NCBI GenBank assembly: GCA_902791785.1
Contig: CADAXH010000074.1
Location: 1-14,998 of the forward strand
DNA length: 14,998 bases
Source of the DNA: an uncultured Ruminococcus sp.
GTDB lineage: Bacteria > Bacillota > Clostridia > Oscillospirales > CAG-272
Direction of reading: 5' to 3'
Position 1 is the first letter of the stretch. Each line of letters starts with the position of its first letter. A program made the translations under genes and the position numbers. The notes beneath the pieces were generated by a model, which saw only the letters and a program-made list of their open reading frames with translations, ran no database searches and was not told the DNA's origin. Of the stretch, positions 6,768 to 14,610 are shown one piece after another.

Positions 6768-8891
6768 ATGAGAGACAATAACAGAAAACAAGTGAAAATG
6801 AGCAGACATCAGATTGATGCTTTGATCATTGAAATAACTGGTGCAGTTCTGCTGCTGGCAGATTTGGCATTTGTGTATTTCAATCTGTATCCTCTGTATG
6901 CAATCCTGGCATCTGTTGGAGTTTACTTGATAGTGTTGCTGGCAATACTCATAAAGAACATTGCCTTTAAGAAAACAATGAGAGGTGTGGCCGAGCAGAG
7001 AAGTTCTGCTTTTGAGAATCTGACCCTTGAGTGCGTCAGACAGCTTTACATGCCTGTAATTATTTGCTCTGTCGACGGCAAGGTCATCTGGCACAATGAA
7101 GTCATGTCCAGACTCAGAAAGGGATTGGCACCGGCATACGGACAGTTTTTGGATTCTTTCTGTGATGTAACATTGGACAGAATTCTCAAAGGTGACAGCA
7201 GTCAGACAGAAAAGGAGAACAGCGAAGATCCTTTCGCTGACAAAATGGAATTGACCCAGTCCGAAAAAGACAGCAGTGAAGACGGAATCCTGGCTCACTT
7301 CACCGATTCAACACATGCAGAATACCATCTTGGAAAAACATTCAAAGCCAAGGGATATTCTGTAAGAACTGATGACGAAGAAATCCACATGGTCGTTTTC
7401 AGGGAAATAACCGACATTGTCAACATGAGAAATGAACTCCAAAACAGAGATGTGGTTGTTGCATATGTCGTTATAGACAACGTTGAAGAGATTCAGAAAC
7501 TGGAACAGACGGTTGACAGCATGGTGCTTGTCGATATAAACAGTGTATTGAGAAAAGTATTTGAAGATGAACTCGGAGGCGTTATAAAGGAAAACGGAAA
7601 ATACAGATATCTGTGTGTGTTTGACAGGGAAAACCTCGGAAAACTCGAACAGAGCAAATTCTCTTTCCTTGACGATGTTAAGGACGTATCAAAAGACAGC
7701 GACAGTATACCTCTTACGATTTCTGTCGGCGTTGGTGCAAACTACGGTTCGCTGTTCGAAAAAGAAGCATTCGCACAATCTGCTCTGGAACTTGCGCTGC
7801 AGCGCGGCGGAGACCAGGCGGTGGTCAAATCCAGAAAGGGCAATGCAATATACGGCGGAAAAGTAAAGACTGCGCCAAAGGGAAGTACCGTAAGATCGCG
7901 AGTAATAGCAACAGAGTTTTTACAGATGATCAAGAAGAGTTCAAATGTACTTGTTATGGGTCATAAGAATGCTGACTATGACGCACTAGGCTCATGTCTT
8001 GCTGTATCGAGAATTGCCAAATATTATGGTGTCAAAGTCAATATCATATCAGACGTAAACGACAAGAACCTTGCTCCTGCATTTGCAAAACTGAAAGATT
8101 CGGAATATGACAATCTGTTTGTGGATGCTGTTGAGGCTCAGGACCTTCTGAAGAGCGAAACACTTACGGTTGTGGTTGATGTCAACAACATTCAGATTTG
8201 TGAAGCTCCCGATGTCGTGGCAAATTCAAAGAATATTGTCATCATTGACCATCACAGAAAAGTGTCTGAGTACGATTTCGTGCCGAATATCCAGTATATA
8301 GAACCAACAGCGTCGTCGGCAGCAGAACTGCTCTCGGAATTCCTGCAGCAGCTCATCCCTCCGAATGCACTTCCCAAGGTCGAAGCAGATATCATTTTCT
8401 CGGGAATCGTATTGGATACAAAGCGTTTCTCTCACAATACAGGTATAAGAACATTTAACTCGGCACTATATCTTAGAAGCCAGGGTGCTGATCCTAGTGA
8501 CGTAAACGAGATGTTCAAGACTGATCTGAAAGATCTTATCAGAGAAGCAAAATACGAAAACAGTGTAATAACATACAAGTCAGTGTTTGCAATAGCACTG
8601 AATAATGATGAAGACAATTCACCTTTGGCAAGAATCAGTGCTGCTAAGGCAGCAGACAGGCTCCTTTCAGTCAATGGAGTTCTGGCATCATTTGCACTCT
8701 GCAAAACGAATGATACAGTATTCATAAGCGCAAGATCACAGGGCAGCATAAACGTTCAGCTTATTCTTGAAAAGATGGGCGGCGGAGGTCACTACGATGC
8801 AGCCGGTGCTCAGGTCGCCGCAGCTTCAACAAATGATGTCCTTGCCCAGTTGAAGGATGCCATTAACAGCTATCTTGAAGAAAATACATAA
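6768..8891 (+). CDS. gdpP: Cyclic-di-AMP phosphodiesterase GdpP (DHH/DHHA1)
   Basis: Membrane-bound enzyme that hydrolyses c-di-AMP to pApA, affecting osmolyte balance, cell wall stress and beta-lactam tolerance in Bacillota. The 707-residue protein shows two membrane helices (about 17-38 and 44-63), a PAS-like domain (about 85-220), a degenerate GGDEF domain (about 225-355) and the DHH/DHHA1 catalytic part. Metal-binding motifs are intact: HKNADYD at 399-405, D471 in VVVDVN, DHH at 494-496, VLDTKRF with D550, and the DHHA1 motif GGGGHYDAAG at 671-680. It is longer than Bacillus GdpP (659 residues), mainly because of an acidic, serine-rich insert at about 140-173 inside the PAS region. It follows the YybS-like gene in the hprK operon, and its start is preceded by a hairpin-bridged ribosome binding site. 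A terminator-like hairpin follows at once. Confidence 0.95.
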   Translation: MRDNNRKQVKMSRHQIDALIIEITGAVLLLADLAFVYFNLYPLYAILASVGVYLIVLLAILIKNIAFKKTMRGVAEQRSSAFENLTLECVRQLYMPVIICSVDGKVIWHNEVMSRLRKGLAPAYGQFLDSFCDVTLDRILKGDSSQTEKENSEDPFADKMELTQSEKDSSEDGILAHFTDSTHAEYHLGKTFKAKGYSVRTDDEEIHMVVFREITDIVNMRNELQNRDVVVAYVVIDNVEEIQKLEQTVDSMVLVDINSVLRKVFEDELGGVIKENGKYRYLCVFDRENLGKLEQSKFSFLDDVKDVSKDSDSIPLTISVGVGANYGSLFEKEAFAQSALELALQRGGDQAVVKSRKGNAIYGGKVKTAPKGSTVRSRVIATEFLQMIKKSSNVLVMGHKNADYDALGSCLAVSRIAKYYGVKVNIISDVNDKNLAPAFAKLKDSEYDNLFVDAVEAQDLLKSETLTVVVDVNNIQICEAPDVVANSKNIVIIDHHRKVSEYDFVPNIQYIEPTASSAAELLSEFLQQLIPPNALPKVEADIIFSGIVLDTKRFSHNTGIRTFNSALYLRSQGADPSDVNEMFKTDLKDLIREAKYENSVITYKSVFAIALNNDEDNSPLARISAAKAADRLLSVNGVLASFALCKTNDTVFISARSQGSINVQLILEKMGGGGHYDAAGAQVAAASTNDVLAQLKDAINSYLEENT

Positions 8892-8926
8892 TATTTAAGG
8901 CAACCCGTAAAAGGTTGCCTTAAATA
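8892..8926. terminator. Hairpin between gdpP and the convergent epimerase gene, probable terminator
   Basis: A perfect 14-bp stem (TATTTAAGGCAACC at 8892-8905 with its complement at 8913-8926) encloses a 7-base loop and begins one base after the gdpP stop. The outer part of the stem is A/T-rich, but no clean T-run follows on either strand. It is a probable, not classical, bidirectional terminator for the two converging operons. Confidence 0.75.
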
Positions 8927-8929
8927 AAT

Positions 8930-9778
8930 TCAAAAAACAGATATTATTGATTCCGTCATATATTTTTTGCCGGGATCAATTTTTATTATGTCATTCTTCT
9001 TTTCCAGTTCTTTAATTCTGAATCTTTCCATTGATCCTGACCATGGTTCGATGCAGATGTAGGGAGCACCTGAAACTGACCAGATCCAAATAACAGTGTT
9101 TTTTCCAAACTCATGTTTCAGGAAAGGTTTTCCGTTTTCGTCCATCAGAACAACTTTTGTTGAATCCGGGTTCTCAATCACAATTGTTTTATCTCCGTCA
9201 AAAGTGTTGTCTTCAATGTCAAGATACCTGTCTTCTCTGAAATGAAGCATTTTGTCGGGATCAGTTATTGGGGTCTCACCGAGGTAGTAAATGATTCTTT
9301 TTTCCGGTTTTTCAAATTCAACCGACGAACCTATATTAATATTGTATCCGGGATGGAACCCTAGAGAACAATACATTGTTTCTTTTCCTTCGTTTGTTAC
9401 GTCAAAAGAAACCCTGAGGCTTTTTTCGTCCAGTGAAAACATTATGGAGAAAGAATAATCAAATGGGAAACAGGCTCTTGTTTCTTCATCCTGAATCAGT
9501 GTCATTACTACTGATGATTCTCCAACGACATTGAAGTCGAACAGTTTGCTGGCTGCAAATCCGTGCTTGGGCATATTGTATGTTCTGCCTTTGTACAGGT
9601 AGCTGTCTTCAAACACTTTTCCGACAGCGGGAAACAGAATCGGAGCATGACCTGTCCAGTATTTTGGATCTCCCTGCCATATGTATTCTTTTCCCGTTTT
9701 TTTGTCTTTAAGAGAAGTTAATTCTGCTCCGAATTCATTAATTGATGCCGTCAGAGTGCTGCTGTTTAGGTAAATCAC
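8930..9778 (-). CDS. Aldose 1-epimerase family protein (LacX-like)
   Basis: A cytoplasmic protein of 282 residues in the galactose mutarotase superfamily, which interconverts alpha and beta anomers of aldoses. The opening resembles LacX: GAELTSLK at 17-24, YIWQGDPKYWTGHAPILFP at 32-50, then KHGFA at 71-75 (first catalytic-type histidine). LGFHPGYN at 139-146 carries the second histidine and CIEPW at 242-246 the conserved glutamate. Translation probably begins at GTG 9778, since GAGG lies eight bases upstream inside the end of the mannosidase gene and the stop of that gene is only three bases away. The two are therefore one operon with coupled translation. Next to an alpha-mannosidase it probably handles released mannose or a related hexose. 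LacX-type members often have uncertain true substrates. Confidence 0.88.
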   Translation of the reverse strand: MIYLNSSTLTASINEFGAELTSLKDKKTGKEYIWQGDPKYWTGHAPILFPAVGKVFEDSYLYKGRTYNMPKHGFAASKLFDFNVVGESSVVMTLIQDEETRACFPFDYSFSIMFSLDEKSLRVSFDVTNEGKETMYCSLGFHPGYNINIGSSVEFEKPEKRIIYYLGETPITDPDKMLHFREDRYLDIEDNTFDGDKTIVIENPDSTKVVLMDENGKPFLKHEFGKNTVIWIWSVSGAPYICIEPWSGSMERFRIKELEKKNDIIKIDPGKKYMTESIISVF

Positions 9779-9781
9779 TTG

Positions 9782-12238
9782 TCAATCCTCAACGAGACTT
9801 GTCTCTCTTACAGTCTTTGCGTTCGGGTCAAGTTTGAGTGTTTTGACTTCGCACGGACCGAGAACATAATTGCCCGAGATGCCTATTGTCGGAAGTTCTA
9901 GGGTAACTTCTTTATCTGAGAAGGTTGAGTTGAACAGACGGATTATGAAGAATTCGCCTCTTTCGGCTTTCTTGAATACGGGCATCGTTACCGATTCGCC
10001 TTTGAGGACTGCAAAAGGCTTGATTGTATTCTCCTTTTCCTTTTCACATCCGATGGGGAAGAAGGACATTGCGCATGGAGCTTCTGCAAAAACTGCTGAA
10101 CTTCTCTCAATGTTGTTTTCTATGTATTCTCTGTCTCCTGCTTTCAGAATGAACTCAAACAGATGTTCTCCCTGGTCAATTATATCCGAGTATCTGTCCT
10201 GTTCCATTATGTATGGCTTTCTGACCGAGAAGTCGCTCTTTCCTGCGGAATAGCCCGGTGCTCTGAGCATTGTTATTCTAATTTCTCCGTCGAGATAGTC
10301 CGAGCCGTATGTTCCGTTGTTTATTACTGCAAAAGCATTGTCTCTGTCAGCAGCCATAACCCACTTCTGAGATACCATTTCTTCTCCGTTTGTGAGAAGC
10401 GATTCGGTCGCATATGCGGTTTGTCCGAGGTATTCTCCGTCGACTGTTGTAGGAACCGAGAGCTTCAGCATTTTCATTTTTTCATTCCAGAAAACTTTTT
10501 CACTTATCTTGATTTCCGAACTGAATTTGTCGAGATAATATCTTCTCACAATAACGCTTCTGTTGTATTTGAACAAAGCCTCTACAATTGTTCTGACTTC
10601 GCCGTCCTCGATTACATGTACGGGAGCAAGTTCATCTGTCTGAAGAATTCCGCAGAAATCTGCAGCTTCTTTGGCAGACATCAGTTCGAATTTTCCGATT
10701 ACGTCCCTGTAGGCTCTTTCTTTATGTGCCCACGAGTTTTCGTCGTCATGAACGACAAGGGGTGTCAGTGCAGGAGAAGAAACGAATTCCTTTCCGCCTA
10801 CGACAAAACTTGTGAGGAGTCCAGTCTTGCAGCTGATGACTGCTTTGACTTTTCCGTTGTCGAACACATACTCTTCTTTTTCGTCACTCTTTCTGTCTGC
10901 AGGTGTCGGAATCAGTTCGATCCTGACGTCGTATCTCTGCATTGATGAAGCGGGAAGTGTTGCTTTGAATACACTCTTGACTCTCCAGTCTACATTGAAG
11001 TTGGATACTTCGTGTTCTCTCTGGGATACTACTTTTTCGCCATTGTGAGTTATTACGGGGTTTGCGTAAAGGTCTCTGTTTTTGTTCTGATCAGGAAGCT
11101 GATACTCAACCTCAATTGTCTCTGTAACCGGATACGGATGAGGGTTGTATACAAACACCGGAATTGTTCCGTCTTCTGCCTTTTTCTGATCTGAACAGAG
11201 AGAGAGGAATGCTGCCACTGCTGTAGCATACTGTTCAACAGGCTTTATGGCAGATCCCGGAAGAATGTCATGGAATTCGTCAAGCAGAAGGTCCTTTGTG
11301 ACAGTCTTCATTGTATCTGCCGGATAAGTCATCAGATTTGAAAAGCTTGCGTGAGCAGCCATTTTTTCTGTCTTGAACAGCTCGTTTTCAAGCTGTCTGT
11401 GGAGCATTTTGATTCTGCTCTGTGATGTATAGCAGCCTGTGTATCTCGGATTCAGAATGCCTCTGTATTCCGGAATGTTGGGCTCTTTTTCGAGCAGCTC
11501 TGCAAAATATGATTCAGGGTCAGAGTGAATAATGTTGTACTGATTTGTTTTTTCATTGAGTTCTTTGATTTTCTGATAGTCGACTCTTGATGGGCCGCCG
11601 CCGTGGTCGCCTATTCCCCAGAGAACGAGACCGACTTTTGCATTCGGATTCTTTTCCATCCAGCCTTTTATCTTGAGGTCTGCTTCGCCTCTGTGAGACT
11701 CATACGAATTGTATGCTCTGTGGCAGAGAATCTTCGAACCGTCAGGTCCAACCCAGTAAAAGTCTTCGGCGGGAAGATCAAGCATATCCGGTTCAGGTCT
11801 GCAGAAAAGGTAGGACTTGTATCCAGATTTAACCATAATCTGTACAAGGCCTCTGGAGTGACCAAATGCGTCGAAGTTCATTGCATCTGTCGGAACAACT
11901 CCGAATTTTTCCTTGAAATAGTACCTTCCTTCAAGAATCTGACGAACAAAGCTTTCGCCCGAAGGCAGGTTTGCATCAGGCTGCAGATACCATCCTCCCA
12001 TAATATGCCATTTATTCTCTTTGACCAGTCTCTGGATTCTTGCAAACAGAACCGGATCGTATTCTTCGACCCACTGGTAAATGAGGGCTTCATTGTGACA
12101 GAATACAAATCCGTCATATTCATCGCAGAAATCTGCTGCTACTCTGTATGTTGACAGAGCCTCGGCAACACCTTCTTCGATGTTCCAAAGCCATACCACG
12201 TCGATGTGTGCGTTACAAACCAAATGCAAATTATTCAT
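9782..12238 (-). CDS. GH38 alpha-mannosidase
   Basis: A zinc-dependent retaining alpha-mannosidase of glycoside hydrolase family 38, which removes alpha-linked mannose from glycans or mannosyl compounds. The protein has 818 residues. Key sites: AHIDVVWLW at 10-18 (zinc ligands H11 and D13), NFDAFGHS at 121-128 with the nucleophile D123, GIGDHGGGPSR at 208-218 with zinc ligand H212, and DEFHDILPGS at 320-329. A long beta-rich C-terminal region (about 345-818) completes the GH38 architecture. A longer frame opens at 12295, but ATG 12238 has GGAGG six bases upstream and is placed right before the first zinc motif. There is no signal peptide, so it acts in the cytoplasm on imported substrate. It is co-transcribed with the epimerase-like gene. 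A promoter at 12267-12295 and an inverted repeat just beyond it suggest regulated expression. Linkage specificity cannot be read from sequence. Confidence 0.95.
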   Translation of the reverse strand: MNNLHLVCNAHIDVVWLWNIEEGVAEALSTYRVAADFCDEYDGFVFCHNEALIYQWVEEYDPVLFARIQRLVKENKWHIMGGWYLQPDANLPSGESFVRQILEGRYYFKEKFGVVPTDAMNFDAFGHSRGLVQIMVKSGYKSYLFCRPEPDMLDLPAEDFYWVGPDGSKILCHRAYNSYESHRGEADLKIKGWMEKNPNAKVGLVLWGIGDHGGGPSRVDYQKIKELNEKTNQYNIIHSDPESYFAELLEKEPNIPEYRGILNPRYTGCYTSQSRIKMLHRQLENELFKTEKMAAHASFSNLMTYPADTMKTVTKDLLLDEFHDILPGSAIKPVEQYATAVAAFLSLCSDQKKAEDGTIPVFVYNPHPYPVTETIEVEYQLPDQNKNRDLYANPVITHNGEKVVSQREHEVSNFNVDWRVKSVFKATLPASSMQRYDVRIELIPTPADRKSDEKEEYVFDNGKVKAVISCKTGLLTSFVVGGKEFVSSPALTPLVVHDDENSWAHKERAYRDVIGKFELMSAKEAADFCGILQTDELAPVHVIEDGEVRTIVEALFKYNRSVIVRRYYLDKFSSEIKISEKVFWNEKMKMLKLSVPTTVDGEYLGQTAYATESLLTNGEEMVSQKWVMAADRDNAFAVINNGTYGSDYLDGEIRITMLRAPGYSAGKSDFSVRKPYIMEQDRYSDIIDQGEHLFEFILKAGDREYIENNIERSSAVFAEAPCAMSFFPIGCEKEKENTIKPFAVLKGESVTMPVFKKAERGEFFIIRLFNSTFSDKEVTLELPTIGISGNYVLGPCEVKTLKLDPNAKTVRETSLVED

Positions 12239-12266
12239 AAAAAACCTCCAATTTTTCTTCATTGAA

Positions 12267-12295
12267 ATTATATCATCCGGCAGGTTGTAAAACAA
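12267..12295 (-). promoter_or_regulatory. Sigma-A promoter of the mannosidase operon
   Basis: On the minus strand, TTGTTT (12290-12295) and a perfect TATAAT (12267-12272) are 17 bases apart. Transcription would start near 12260, about 22 bases before the ATG at 12238. The nearer arm of the long inverted repeat starts eight bases upstream of this -35 box. Confidence 0.75.
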
Positions 12296-12302
12296 TGAAA
12301 AA

Positions 12303-12369
12303 GTAGTATATATTTGTTTTTGTAGAAAAAACTTGATTATTATACTTTTTTTGTTAAAATATATACTAC
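12303..12369. promoter_or_regulatory. Spaced 13-bp inverted repeat between divergent promoters, candidate operator pair
   Basis: GTAGTATATATTT (12303-12315) and its exact reverse complement AAATATATACTAC (12357-12369) are separated by 41 bases. One arm lies directly upstream of the mannosidase -35 box; the other overlaps the -10 box and start region of the opposing promoter. Equivalent positions are 54 bases apart, about five helical turns, which would place two bound proteins on the same face. The likely role is a regulator binding both sites, possibly with looping. The binding protein is not known. Confidence 0.6.
12333..12360 (+). promoter_or_regulatory. Probable promoter of the DUF4364 gene
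   Basis: TTGATT (12333-12338) and TAAAAT (12355-12360) are 16 bases apart. The predicted start of transcription falls within or just after the right arm of the inverted repeat, about 25 bases before the ATG at 12392. Confidence 0.6.
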
Positions 12370-12391
12370 ACCGAAAACGAGGGAGGACAAT

Positions 12392-12979
12392 ATGGCTTGG
12401 CTTATAACGGATAAATCTGACGTCAAAATCTTTATCCTGTATTTACTTATGCGAATTGATCGTCCCGTCGATTTCGTCACACTGAATGACATTGCGGTGC
12501 AGGATGGTTACGTAGGTCAGATTGATTTCATGAACGGTTTTTATGAACTCAAGGATACAAATGCAATCTCCTCCAGAAAGGCTGAAGACGGGGAAGAAAT
12601 GTGGGAAATCACATCAGCCGGAGTCACTGCCGCTCAGACGCTGAAATCCAGCGTTATGCCGGAAATAATGGAGAAGGCAGCGAGATCCGCACTGGCACTT
12701 ATCTCGTTTAAACACCGCAACACCAGAATAAGCAGCACTATCAAGAAAGACAGTTCCGGAAAATATGTTTTGAACATGGTTGCAAAAGACGGAGAGAACG
12801 AATTCATGAACGTTTCACTTTCTTTTGATTCCCAGCACACAGCCGAAACAATGAAAAACAATTTCGACAGGTCTCCTGAACTTGTATACAGGGGACTGCT
12901 CGGAGTGTTGTCCGGTGATATAAACTACCTTGCTGATGCATGGAACTATGGGCCTGAGGAGGAAAAGAACAATGGCTGA
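12392..12979 (+). CDS. DUF4364 family winged-helix protein
   Basis: A 195-residue soluble protein resembling the DUF4364 family of Clostridia, whose N-terminus looks like a PadR/MarR-type winged helix. FILYLLMRIDRPV at 14-26 and LNDIAVQDGY fit the first helices, the stretch around GFYELKDTNAIS the recognition helix, and MWEITSAGVTAAQTL (70-84) the wing and following helix. The C-terminal half is mixed alpha/beta and unrecognised. The start is clear: GGGAGG ends five bases before ATG 12392. It probably binds DNA, but its targets are unknown; the inverted repeat in its own promoter region is a natural candidate. It overlaps the next gene by eight bases, so the two are expressed together. It is divergent from the mannosidase operon, which it could control, although a housekeeping role is equally possible. 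Confidence 0.8.
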   Translation: MAWLITDKSDVKIFILYLLMRIDRPVDFVTLNDIAVQDGYVGQIDFMNGFYELKDTNAISSRKAEDGEEMWEITSAGVTAAQTLKSSVMPEIMEKAARSALALISFKHRNTRISSTIKKDSSGKYVLNMVAKDGENEFMNVSLSFDSQHTAETMKNNFDRSPELVYRGLLGVLSGDINYLADAWNYGPEEEKNNG

Positions 12980-13994
12980 CGAAAAAAAGAAACGCCATAA
13001 CCTCTATGACTTTTTTGCGGGCGGAAAAAACAACAGGTCGGATGTTGACCTGAGAAGCCAGATAAAAGGTTTCAGCACGAAGAATATGTTCAGGCTGTAT
13101 TTCAGAAGGTTCAGACAGATAACGACAATCAATATAATGATTCTTCTGTCCAATTTCCCTCTGATATTCCTGATACTTGCAATCAGCGGACTTGTAAGCA
13201 ATCAGACAACTGCACCTGTCAATCCGATCTACTCAGTTGTCTACGGAATTACATCGATTTCAGGGGCAACACCCGCCACAGCAGCATTGTCCGGCCTGTT
13301 TCTGGAAACAGACGTTATGTTTTATCCGAGTACATGGACATACATCTTTTATGGCTTGAGTTTCCTTGAAGTGTTCACGATCGGTCTCAGCAATGTCGGC
13401 ATTATATATGTAATGAGAAATCTCGTAAGAGGTGAACCGCTGTTTTTGCCTAGCGACTTCTTTGATTCAATAAAGAGCAATTTCAAACTCGGTCTGATTA
13501 CGGGCGTGTTCGACAGCGCATTGCTTGTGCTGAGCGGGTATTCAGTTTATTCATACTGGGTAAACTACGGAAGCTACTATGTATTGTTCTATGCATCTGT
13601 TCTCATGTTTATACTGTATTTCATGCTGAGAACATTCATGTATCTTATGATTGTGACATTTGACCTGAAGTACAGGCACATTGTAAAGAACGCTCTCATT
13701 TTTACGTTGCTAGGATTCGGAAAGAACTTCCTGGCTCTGCTCGGCGGCGCATTGATCTGTCTGTTGTTCTATTCGCTGTCTGTCACAGTCTTTATACCGA
13801 TAGGAGTGATAGCATTCATTTTGTTCATTCCTGCAACTGTATTGTACCTGATAACATATGTAGGATACTGGAAAGTCAACGATATAATGATAGAACCTTA
13901 TTACCAGAAACATCCTGAAGAAAGACCCAAAATTGATTCCGGAGATGTTTATACCGGAGAGACCGACGACGTCGGTGACGACCCGCTTGAATAA
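12972..13994 (+). CDS. YesL-like (DUF624) membrane protein
   Basis: A polytopic membrane protein of 340 residues. After a basic cytoplasmic N-terminus (1-50) there are about six hydrophobic segments, near 51-75, 122-148, 172-196, 203-230, 241-270 and 274-300, then an acidic soluble tail. The stretch GLSNVGIIYVMRNLVRGEPLFLPSDFFDSIKSNF (in pieces at 138-171, with the conserved R-G-E) resembles the DUF624/YesL signature. I choose ATG 12972 over an earlier in-frame ATG because GGAGG lies nine bases upstream and the overlap with DUF4364 is then only eight bases. YesL-type proteins often lie near sugar utilisation genes in Bacillota but have no proven biochemical role. A strong terminator follows directly, so this is the last gene of its operon. 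Confidence 0.75.
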   Translation: MADEKKKRHNLYDFFAGGKNNRSDVDLRSQIKGFSTKNMFRLYFRRFRQITTINIMILLSNFPLIFLILAISGLVSNQTTAPVNPIYSVVYGITSISGATPATAALSGLFLETDVMFYPSTWTYIFYGLSFLEVFTIGLSNVGIIYVMRNLVRGEPLFLPSDFFDSIKSNFKLGLITGVFDSALLVLSGYSVYSYWVNYGSYYVLFYASVLMFILYFMLRTFMYLMIVTFDLKYRHIVKNALIFTLLGFGKNFLALLGGALICLLFYSLSVTVFIPIGVIAFILFIPATVLYLITYVGYWKVNDIMIEPYYQKHPEERPKIDSGDVYTGETDDVGDDPLE

Positions 13995-13997
13995 TAC

Positions 13998-14033
13998 AAA
14001 AAAGGATGATCGCAAAAAAATCATCCTTTTTTT
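13998..14033 (+). terminator. Intrinsic terminator after the YesL-like gene
   Basis: A 13-bp stem (six A plus GGATGAT at 13998-14010, complement at 14020-14032) encloses a 9-base loop and runs into seven T (14027-14033). It starts three bases after the stop codon. The A-run on the left makes it potentially active on the minus strand too, though no minus-strand gene reads into it. Confidence 0.93.
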
Positions 14034-14085
14034 CAATAAAAAACGCTTTTTCATACGTCATAGTGTATAGAAGGGTGGTTAGAGA

Positions 14086-14610
14086 ATGAACAGAAAAGAG
14101 TTTGAAAATAGTTTTGCTCTTATGTTAACCGGTGACAAAGAAGCATTCACGAATGTGTACAATGAGATGAAAAATCCTGTATTCACAATCATCAACCGAA
14201 TCGTAAACAACCGTTATGAATCGGAAGATATAATGCAGGAATTGTTTCTGCGACTCTTAAGCAAAAGGGAAGAATTCAGAGTAAAGAATCCCAGAGCATA
14301 TCTGTTCATGATGGCAAGGAACATGGCAATAGACAACCTCAGAAAATATCATCCGGATTATCTGGATGAAGAAATGGCGGATTCGGAAGGCTCTCAATTT
14401 GAAGACAGGGTCTGTCTGACTGCATCCGTAGAAGAGGCCATTCTCCAGCTCAGTGTAAAAGAAAGAGAAGTCCTGACACTTCACATTAATGCTGAAATGA
14501 AGTTTAAAGATATTGCCGCAAGCCTTGGTGAACCGCTTGGAACAATAACCAGCAGATACAAATCTGCTATTCAAAAACTCAGAATGATAATGAGAGGTGA
14601 AAAAATATGA
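14086..14610 (+). CDS. ECF-type RNA polymerase sigma factor
   Basis: A 174-residue sigma-70 family protein with only regions 2 and 4, as in extracytoplasmic function sigma factors. Region 2 spans about 20-90 and includes SEDIMQELFLRLL (core-binding 2.2) and PRAYLFMMARNMAIDNLRK (region 2.4, -10 recognition). Region 4 spans about 118-170, with LSVKEREVLTLH and FKDIAASLGEPLGTITSRYKSAIQKLR forming the helix-turn-helix for the -35 element. The ATG at 14086 has a GGGTGG-type ribosome binding site. It follows a strong terminator by about 50 bases, so it must have its own promoter there, but I see no convincing housekeeping match. Its stop overlaps the start of the next gene (ATGA), a small secreted protein. 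ECF factors are usually paired with a membrane anti-sigma factor, and none is visible within the window. Its regulon is unknown. Confidence 0.92.
   Translation: MNRKEFENSFALMLTGDKEAFTNVYNEMKNPVFTIINRIVNNRYESEDIMQELFLRLLSKREEFRVKNPRAYLFMMARNMAIDNLRKYHPDYLDEEMADSEGSQFEDRVCLTASVEEAILQLSVKEREVLTLHINAEMKFKDIAASLGEPLGTITSRYKSAIQKLRMIMRGEKI

Noticed and set aside
10163..10945. Plus-strand open frame of 260 codons inside the mannosidase gene
   Set aside because: It is antisense to conserved GH38 coding sequence, has no ribosome binding site and encodes a cysteine/serine-rich product of no recognisable kind.
11603..12154. Plus-strand open frame of 183 codons opposite the GH38 catalytic domain
   Set aside because: It is a mirror of the conserved zinc and nucleophile motifs on the other strand and has no start signals.
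14034..14085. Autoregulated ECF promoter (CGTC at 14056-14059) or sigma-A promoter (TATAGA at 14066-14071) before the sigma factor
   Set aside because: Neither has a convincing -35 partner at the right distance, so I do not call a promoter, although one must exist.
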